A DNA stretch of 64,000 nucleotides. Origin: Streptomyces sp. CB02366. Lineage in GTDB: Bacteria > Actinomycetota > Actinomycetes > Streptomycetales > Streptomycetaceae. Made by a program: the position numbers and the translations under genes. The notes beneath the pieces are model-generated. The model saw nothing but the letters and a program-made list of their open reading frames with translations, did no database searches and was not told the origin of the DNA. Below are positions 58,715-64,000 of this stretch, one piece after another (the first letter of the stretch is position 1; each line of letters begins with the position of its first letter). The stretch covers positions 434,001 to 498,000 of the forward strand of contig NZ_LIVT01000002.1 of assembly GCF_001905905.1 (NCBI RefSeq), given 5' to 3'.

Positions 58715-60154
58715 TCAGGGCAGGGGGCGGGGGGCTGGACCGGTGGCGGCCCGGGACTCCCGGCGCCGCCGCCAGCCGATGCGGCGGCCGACCCGGCGGC
58801 CGTGGCCACGCCGGTCGCGTTCGGGGACGCCGCCGTGCAGACCGATCCAGATCCGGATCTCCGTGCCGCCGAGGACGGACCGGCCGATGCGCAGGTCGCC
58901 GCCGGTGGACTCGGCGACCCGGCGCACGATGTCCAGGCCGAGGCCGGTGGAGCCGACGGCCCCGCCCGCCCCGGCGCGCCCGCTGCCGCCCCGCGCGAGG
59001 GCGGCCTTGGGGTCGGCGATGCCCGGACCGGCGTCGGAGACCAGGACGATGACCGCGTCGCCGCTGTGGTGGACGTCGACGGCGAAGGCGGTGCCCGCGG
59101 GGGTGTGGCGGAAGACGTTCCCGAGCAACGCGTCGAGCGCGGCGGCCAGTTCGGCCCGGGCTACGGGGATGCGGGCCGTACGGCCGATCCCCGCCACCCG
59201 CGTCTCGCGGCCCTCGTCCTCCGCGAGCGCCGACCAGAAGCCCATGCGTTCGCGGATCACCTCGGAGGCGTCGCACCCCGCCTCCACCGGCGGCCCCTGG
59301 TTCTGCGGGCGCTGTTCGCGGGCCGTGCGGATGATCGTGTCGACCTCGTGCTCCAACTGCCGGACCGCCGCCCGGGTCTGCTCGGCCGCCGGGCCCTCCC
59401 CGAGGGAGGCGGCGTTCAGCCGGAGCACGGTGAGCGGGGTGCGCAGACGGTGCGAGAGGTCGGCGGCCAACTCCCGCTCGTTGGCGAGCAACTGAACGAC
59501 CTGGTCGGCCATGGAGTTGAACGCGACCGCCGCGGAACGCAGTTCGGCGGGCCCTTCCTCGGGAACCCGGGCGGCGAGCTTCCCCTCCCCCAGCTCCTGG
59601 GCGGCGCCCGCGAGGCGTTGGGCGGGCCGCACCATCCGCACGCCGAGCCGGTCCGCGACCGCGACGGAGCCGACGATCAGCGCGACGCCGACGCCCGCCA
59701 GCATCAGCCAGGCGGTGGTGACCCCCTTGGCGACCTCTCCGTCGGGGACGTGGACCTCGACGACGGCGATCTCCCCGGTGCCGAGCGCGGTCGGCTGCAG
59801 AAGCGCGAACCCGCCGTCGACCTCGGCGACGGAGGCCCGCCCGGCCTTGCGCACGGCCTCCACGGCCTCAGGTGCGGCACGTCCGGTTCCGATGTCCAAC
59901 GGGCCCGTCGCGGTGGGGACGTGGACGGCGAGGCGCCCCCGGTCGCCCGGTTCGGTGGACAGGACGGCCCGGGTCAGTTCCGCGCGGTCGGTGGTGATGG
60001 AAAGGGTCGGGCCGATCGTCGCGGCCTGGCGTTCGGCGTCCGAGAACGCCCGGTCGCCGGCCATCTCCCGGATGACGACGCCGAGCGGTACGGCGAAGGC
60101 GATGACGACCATGGCCGTGACCGCCAGGCAGACCTTGACCAGGGCCCATCTCAT
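58715..60154 (-). CDS. Sensor histidine kinase
   Basis: The 479-aa protein has an N-terminal membrane helix (about 5-28), a short extracytoplasmic sensor region (30-150), a second helix (about 158-180), a HAMP domain (about 185-235), the phospho-acceptor H235 in DLSHRLRTPLTVLR, and a HATPase domain (about 330-450) with N-box LGNVFRHTPAG, DAGPGI and GSTGLGLDIV. The last 35 residues are Arg-rich. Its ATG overlaps the response-regulator stop by four bases. The signal is unknown. Confidence 0.92.
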   Translation of the reverse strand: MRWALVKVCLAVTAMVVIAFAVPLGVVIREMAGDRAFSDAERQAATIGPTLSITTDRAELTRAVLSTEPGDRGRLAVHVPTATGPLDIGTGRAAPEAVEAVRKAGRASVAEVDGGFALLQPTALGTGEIAVVEVHVPDGEVAKGVTTAWLMLAGVGVALIVGSVAVADRLGVRMVRPAQRLAGAAQELGEGKLAARVPEEGPAELRSAAVAFNSMADQVVQLLANERELAADLSHRLRTPLTVLRLNAASLGEGPAAEQTRAAVRQLEHEVDTIIRTAREQRPQNQGPPVEAGCDASEVIRERMGFWSALAEDEGRETRVAGIGRTARIPVARAELAAALDALLGNVFRHTPAGTAFAVDVHHSGDAVIVLVSDAGPGIADPKAALARGGSGRAGAGGAVGSTGLGLDIVRRVAESTGGDLRIGRSVLGGTEIRIWIGLHGGVPERDRRGHGRRVGRRIGWRRRRESRAATGPAPRPLP

Positions 60155-60867
60155 GCGGGCGGCTCCGCGGCCGGGGCGTCGGCGGGCGGCTGGAGCTTCA
60201 CGCCGACGCCGCGCAGGGTGTGCAGATAGCGCGGCCGGGCGGCCGTCTCGCCGAGTTTGCGGCGCAGCCAGGAGAGATGGACGTCGATGGTCTGGTCGTC
60301 GCCGTAGGACTGCTGCCAGACCTCGGCCAGCAGTTCCTTGCGGGCGACGACCACGCCGGGCCGCCCGGCGAGGAAGGCGAGCAGGTCGAACTCCCTGCGG
60401 GTCAGGTCGAGTCCGGCGCCGTCCAGTTCGGCGATGCGGCGCAGCGGATCGATGGAGAGGCCGCCGACGCGGAGCACACCGGGCGGCGGGGCCTCGGCCC
60501 CGGCGGCGCGGGAGCGGCGCAGGACTGCGGCGATCCGTGCGGAGAGGTGATCCACGGAGAACGGTTTCGTCAGGTAGTCGTCGGCCCCGTCGTTGAGCAG
60601 CCGGACGATCTCGCTCTCGTCGTCCCGCGCGGTCGCGATGATCACGGGCACATCGGTGATGGAGCGCAGCATCTTCAGCGCCTCGCCGCCGTCCAGGTCG
60701 GGCAGCCCGAGATCGAGGATGACCACGTCGAAGCGGAAGTGCGCGACCTCGCGCAGCGCTTCCAGCGCGGTGCCCACGCTGCGTACCGTGTGGGATGCCT
60801 CGCTGAGGTGCCGGATCAGAGCGGAACGCACGAACTGGTCGTCCTCGACCACGAGCACACTTGCCAT
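60151..60867 (-). CDS. OmpR-family response regulator
   Basis: The 238-aa protein has a receiver domain (1 to about 115) with acidic pocket EDD (8-10), phosphorylation site D52 (VVILDLGLPD) and K in LTKPFS, then a winged-helix DNA-binding domain (about 130-230: LTRREFDLLAFLAGRPGVVVARKELLAEVW, DVHLSWLRRKLGE). ATG at 60867 gives the standard MASVLVVEDD start. It is the first gene of the two-gene operon with the kinase and is divergent from a small membrane-anchored protein. Confidence 0.93.
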   Translation of the reverse strand: MASVLVVEDDQFVRSALIRHLSEASHTVRSVGTALEALREVAHFRFDVVILDLGLPDLDGGEALKMLRSITDVPVIIATARDDESEIVRLLNDGADDYLTKPFSVDHLSARIAAVLRRSRAAGAEAPPPGVLRVGGLSIDPLRRIAELDGAGLDLTRREFDLLAFLAGRPGVVVARKELLAEVWQQSYGDDQTIDVHLSWLRRKLGETAARPRYLHTLRGVGVKLQPPADAPAAEPPA

Positions 60868-61020
60868 GGGCGGCACCGTACGCCATGGCGGCGGGCCCGG
60901 TCCCGGCCCCGCCGCAATCCTCCGCAAAGGCCGGAGAAGGGCGTGTACGGGGGGACGTTGCCCCCGTCGAGTGCCGTACGGGGAGGGCGGCGGCGGTCCG
61001 GGTGGTGCAGGATGTGCCCG

Positions 61021-61629
61021 ATGCGACGAGGACTCGTACACGTGCTGGCGTGGACGCTCGCCACCGGGGCGGCGGTCACGCTCTCGTGGTGGGGCGTGCA
61101 CACGGTCATGTCGGGGACGCTCTACGACCGGCCCCGGACCGTGCCGGTCTCGGTGGGCCCGGGGGCTCCCCCGCGCCTCGGGCAGGGAGGCGGCCTACCG
61201 CTCGCCTCCTCGACGCACCGGCCGTCGCCCTCTCCCACCGGATCACCGCGCTCCGGCGGCGTGCGGCCCTCGGCGTCCGCCCCGCGCCCCGCCCGTACGC
61301 CGCCGGCCGCCCCGACGGCGCCGTCCGCGCGGACCGGGGCGACCGGAACCGCCGGGGCGTCCGGGTCGGCCGGGTCGGCCGGGTCCTCGGCCTCGGGCGA
61401 GGTGAAGGGCTACCGGACGGACGGCGGCCGGGTGGTGTTCGAGCTGGGCAGGAGGTCGGCGAAACTCGTCTCCGCGACCCCGGAGCCGGGCTGGTCGATG
61501 CAGGTGTGGACCAACGACGCCTGGATCCGGGTGGACTTCAGCGACGGGGGCGGCGAGGACGGGACGACGTACTCGGTGTTCTGCACCTGGAACGGGACGC
61601 CGCCGACGGTGCAGGTCGTCGAACCGTGA
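61021..61629 (+). CDS. Membrane-anchored or secreted protein of unknown function
   Basis: The 202-aa product has an N-terminal hydrophobic segment (about residues 7-27, VHVLAWTLATGAAVTLSWWGVHTV), a Pro/Ser/Ala/Gly-rich low-complexity linker (about 45-125) and a compact C-terminal part with VVFELGRRSAKLVSATPEPGWSMQVWTNDAWIRVDFSDG. No Cys lipobox is present. It is divergent from the two-component operon across 153 bases, so it may be a target or partner of that system. I do not recognise a named family. Confidence 0.75.
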   Translation: MRRGLVHVLAWTLATGAAVTLSWWGVHTVMSGTLYDRPRTVPVSVGPGAPPRLGQGGGLPLASSTHRPSPSPTGSPRSGGVRPSASAPRPARTPPAAPTAPSARTGATGTAGASGSAGSAGSSASGEVKGYRTDGGRVVFELGRRSAKLVSATPEPGWSMQVWTNDAWIRVDFSDGGGEDGTTYSVFCTWNGTPPTVQVVEP

Positions 61630-61662
61630 GGCCCGGCGGGCCGGCCGGGGGCCCGCACGGGG

Positions 61663-62610
61663 TCAGGGGTTCTCGAAGACGGACGGCGGGGGCGCGGGCG
61701 AGGGCTTGGCCGCCGCGTCGGCGACGACGGCCGCGCCGCCGGTGAAGTCGGTGAGCGCGCGGCCGTGTTCGACGCGGCCGGGGTGCGGGTCGGTCGCCAC
61801 CCGCCGGGTGAACTCCGCGACCGGGAGCGGCAGGGCGGAGGCGAGCAGCACCGCGTTGCCGAAGCGGCGGCCCCGCCACACCACCGGGTCGGCGGCGAGC
61901 GCCAGTTCGGGGAAGACGGCGGCGGCGGTGGCCACCTGGCCGCGCAGGTGGGCGAGCGGGGGACCGTCCGCGAGGTTGGCCGCGTACCGGCCGGAGGGCT
62001 TGAGCACCCGGCGCACCTCGGCGAGGAACTCGGCGGAGGTGAGGTGGGCGGGGGTGCGGGCTCCGTCGAACACGTCCGCGACGATCAGGTCCGCCCAGTC
62101 GTCCGGGAACTTGCCGAGCCCTTCGCGGGCGTCCGCCGCCCGGACCCGGACGCGGGCCTGGGGGTCCAGCGGGAGGTGGTCGCGGACGAGCTGGACGAGG
62201 GGCGCGTCGAGTTCGACGATCTGCTGGGTGGAGCGGGGGCGGGTGGCGGCGGTGTAGCGGGCGAGGGTGAACGCGCCGCCGCCCAGGTGCAGGACGTGCA
62301 GGGGCTGCGAGGGGGGCGCGGCGAGGTCGATGACGTGGCCGATGCGGCGCTGGTAGGCGAACGAGAGGTGCGCGGGGTCGTCGAGGTCCACGTGGGACTG
62401 CGGGGCCCCGTCGATCAGGAGCGTCCAGCCGCGGGGGCGCTCCCGGTCGGGTATGAGCTCGGCGACCCCTCCGCCGACCGGCCGGGAAACCGGCTCGCGC
62501 TCGGCCCGGCCGCCGCTCCGGCGCCCCTGCGCCTTCGCGCCCGCACCCTTGGCCGCGGTCCTGTCCTTGGCCGCGGCCTTGCCCCCGCCCTGTCCTCCTC
62601 GACGTGCCAC
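61663..62610 (-). CDS. Spermidine-synthase-like methyltransferase-fold protein
   Basis: The 315-aa product starts with a Lys/Gly/Ala-rich tail (about 40 residues) followed by a Rossmann domain of the spermidine synthase family: SHVDLDDPAHLSFAYQRRIGHVI, VLHLGGGAFTLARY, VELDAPLVQLVRDHL and DWADLIVADVFDGARTP. The polyamine active-site motifs are altered, as in many actinobacterial paralogues annotated fused or spermidine synthase, so true polyamine activity is doubtful. GTG at 62610 has AAGGA 11 bases upstream; an ATG at 62679 is an alternative. Confidence 0.8.
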   Translation of the reverse strand: MARRGGQGGGKAAAKDRTAAKGAGAKAQGRRSGGRAEREPVSRPVGGGVAELIPDRERPRGWTLLIDGAPQSHVDLDDPAHLSFAYQRRIGHVIDLAAPPSQPLHVLHLGGGAFTLARYTAATRPRSTQQIVELDAPLVQLVRDHLPLDPQARVRVRAADAREGLGKFPDDWADLIVADVFDGARTPAHLTSAEFLAEVRRVLKPSGRYAANLADGPPLAHLRGQVATAAAVFPELALAADPVVWRGRRFGNAVLLASALPLPVAEFTRRVATDPHPGRVEHGRALTDFTGGAAVVADAAAKPSPAPPPSVFENP

Positions 62611-62686
62611 GTTCGCTGGTCCTTGCTGGTGGGGGCCCGGTTCGCCGGCCTCGCGGAGGTGTCCGGCCGGTGTGCCCATTATGGGC

Positions 62687-63313
62687 TCAGCAGCAGTTGT
62701 CGGCCGCCTCGATGATCCGGGCGGCCTGGTGGAGGGCGGCGCGCAGCACGGCCGGATCGGTGACCGGGGCGTCCTGGGCGGGCGGCAGCAGCCAGCCGGA
62801 GCCGGAGACGGGCGGCACGAGGGGGAGGCGCAGCCCGCGCCCGTCGGTCCGCGTACAGGCGCTGCCGGGTACGTCCCAGCCCTCGGCGGTCCCCGGCGGG
62901 ACGAGGAAACCGAGGGTGTCGCAGGCCCCGTCGTGCAGGACCGGTCCGACCGCCTCCTGGTCCCGTCCGCGCCGCAGGATGTCGACGGCTTCCAGGCCCT
63001 GCCGGGCCGGGACCGTGACCAGGTCGCAGGAGGGGCCGCCCTGGGCCGGGGCCTCGGGGGCCGCCGGGGCCCGGGGCCGTTCCGGGGCCGGCGGGAGGTA
63101 CCGGGGCGCCGGACGGTCCGGGGCCGCAGCGGAGGGGTTCAGGGGCGCCGGGGGCCGGTGATGCGCCAGGGGTTCCGGAGGCCCGGGAGCCGCCGGGGGC
63201 TGGGAGGCCACTGGGGGCTTGGGGGTCACCGGGGGCTCGGGGGTCACCGGTTGCGTCGCGGTCGTCCGTGAGCTGGTCTCCCCGCCGAGGTGCAACAAGG
63301 GAACCCCTCCTCT
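62687..63313 (-). CDS. Hypothetical protein with proline-rich N-terminal part
   Basis: The 208-aa product has a short start (MRGGVPLLHLGGE), a Pro-rich repeat region (about 15-85, repeated PxxP-type units such as TPEPPVTPKPPV) and a C-terminal part of about 115 residues with CDLVTVPARQGLEAVDILRRG and GRGLRLPLVPPVSGSGWLLPPAQD, ending in two cysteines. The C-terminal part faintly recalls the short primase/polymerase-like proteins of Streptomyces, but this is weak. It is divergent from an HTH regulator across about 240 bases. The start could be the ATG at 63334. Confidence 0.6.
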   Translation of the reverse strand, partial: RGGVPLLHLGGETSSRTTATQPVTPEPPVTPKPPVASQPPAAPGPPEPLAHHRPPAPLNPSAAAPDRPAPRYLPPAPERPRAPAAPEAPAQGGPSCDLVTVPARQGLEAVDILRRGRDQEAVGPVLHDGACDTLGFLVPPGTAEGWDVPGSACTRTDGRGLRLPLVPPVSGSGWLLPPAQDAPVTDPAVLRAALHQAARIIEAADNCC

Positions 63314-63551
63314 CATCGCCGAACGGAGCCACACTCCGTCTCCACGGAGACCAACGCCCGGGAAGCGTCAAGGGCTACGGTCCGACACCGCCGCAAAGGG
63401 TGGCAGTTCATGGCGGTTCAGGGTCGGTATGCCCCTTTTCGCAACGAAACGCTGTGTGTGCGTCTCGTCACAGCAGGTACGTTCATGCTCCGCCGGGGCA
63501 CCGGGGACACCGGGTAGCACGCTCCCCGGCCGCACCAGAGAGGGACCGGTC

Positions 63552-64000
63552 ATGGCGTCGACAGCGGCAGTTCCCAACCTCGCCTTCCGTCAGCTGCGCG
63601 GACCGCGCTCCGCCGGGGAGTTCGCGGCGGCGGTCCGCAGAGCGGCGCGGGAGATCGGGGAGCAGGTCGCGTGCGACGCCCGGTACATCGGACGGGTGGA
63701 GTCCGGGGAGATCCGCTGCCCCAACTACGCCTACGAACGCGTCTTCCTGCACATGTTCCCCGGTCTGTCCCTGACCGACCTGGGGTTCTCGGCACGCGAG
63801 ACCGTACGGGGGCGGGGCGCCCGGATCGCGTCCGACCCCCAGCCCCCGGCCGGCCACGCGGCGCACTCCCCGCCCGCACGCCCCGGCCGCGCCCCCGGCC
63901 CCGATGACGTCCCCGGCGTCCCCGACATCCACGACATCCCCGAGGAGAGCGACGTGCTGCGTCGCGTGTTCATGACGAGCGGCACCGCCACGGTGGCCGC
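63552..64000 (+). CDS. HTH-type regulator, N-terminal part (NsdA-like), cut by window edge
   Basis: An ATG at 63552 preceded by AGAGAGGGA opens a frame that stays open to the window end (149 codons). The N-terminal region (FRQLRGPRSAGEFAAAVRRAAREIGEQVACDARYIGRVESGEIRCPNYAYERVF) is an XRE-like DNA-binding segment, followed by a Pro-rich linker and EESDVLRRVFMTSG. This start pattern is typical of large TPR-containing Streptomyces regulators related to NsdA, a repressor of antibiotic production and sporulation. The TPR part would lie beyond the window. Confidence 0.75.
   Translation, partial: MASTAAVPNLAFRQLRGPRSAGEFAAAVRRAAREIGEQVACDARYIGRVESGEIRCPNYAYERVFLHMFPGLSLTDLGFSARETVRGRGARIASDPQPPAGHAAHSPPARPGRAPGPDDVPGVPDIHDIPEESDVLRRVFMTSGTATVA

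Noticed and set aside
58569..59276. Minus-strand frame overlapping the histidine kinase end
   Set aside because: It is a shifted shadow of the kinase gene; Arg/Pro-rich without motifs.

Overview
The window is high-GC actinobacterial chromosomal DNA, almost certainly Streptomyces. Support comes from an adpA homologue with an in-frame TTA codon next to the oligoribonuclease gene, a cebR-bglC-cebGFE cellobiose locus with CebR boxes, a DasR-type dre palindrome in front of a chitin-type LPMO, and an AccR-type regulator beside an acyl-CoA carboxylase operon. From memory (not checked), the gene order resembles the core region around SCO2763-SCO2806 of S. coelicolor, interrupted by accessory genes. 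I see no insertion sequence, prophage or CRISPR array. One tRNA (His) is present.

Left part (1-9.3 kb): the start of a secreted protein, a small secreted four-cysteine protein, a fused two-half ABC exporter, and a PucR regulator divergent from a ureohydrolase and a ThDP enzyme. The last pair could form an arginine-transaminase branch (ketoarginine decarboxylase plus guanidinobutyrase).

Accessory island (9.3-13.5 kb): two small WXG100-type proteins, a large toxin ending in a bacterial RNase A-like domain with all four expected catalytic residues, an immunity candidate, then a separate 101-aa fragment of a second RNase A-like toxin domain followed by a second immunity candidate. This is the layout of a polymorphic toxin locus carrying a displaced orphan toxin/immunity module.

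Middle (13.7-37.3 kb): an FG-GAP secreted protein, a methyltransferase, a YCII-domain protein, a UvrA-like ABC protein, an AraC/VOC pair, an acyl-CoA dehydrogenase/thioesterase/cation-efflux set, a phosphatase-family protein, GPP34, then accR facing the accD1-accA1-hmgL-fadE4 leucine/short-chain acyl-CoA operon with two AccR-like boxes. Next come an ArsR sensor divergent from a P1B-4 metal ATPase, a GNAT protein and a DUF4429/SHOCT protein.

Right part (37.3-64 kb): a leaderless 91-aa gene behind a perfect 18-bp palindrome and glmS; a universal stress protein; a 1-kb regulatory region, adpA and ornA; tRNA-His; an LPMO; a TerD protein fused to a RecB-like PD-(D/E)XK nuclease domain; the ceb cluster with three CebR boxes; an operon of two AspT-type carriers plus aspartate 4-decarboxylase; a two-component system; a spermidine-synthase-like protein; and the start of an HTH/NsdA-like regulator that runs off the window.

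The points most worth following are the RNase A-like toxin locus, the TerD-nuclease fusion, the paired AspT carriers with AspD, and the palindrome in front of the leaderless gene before glmS.
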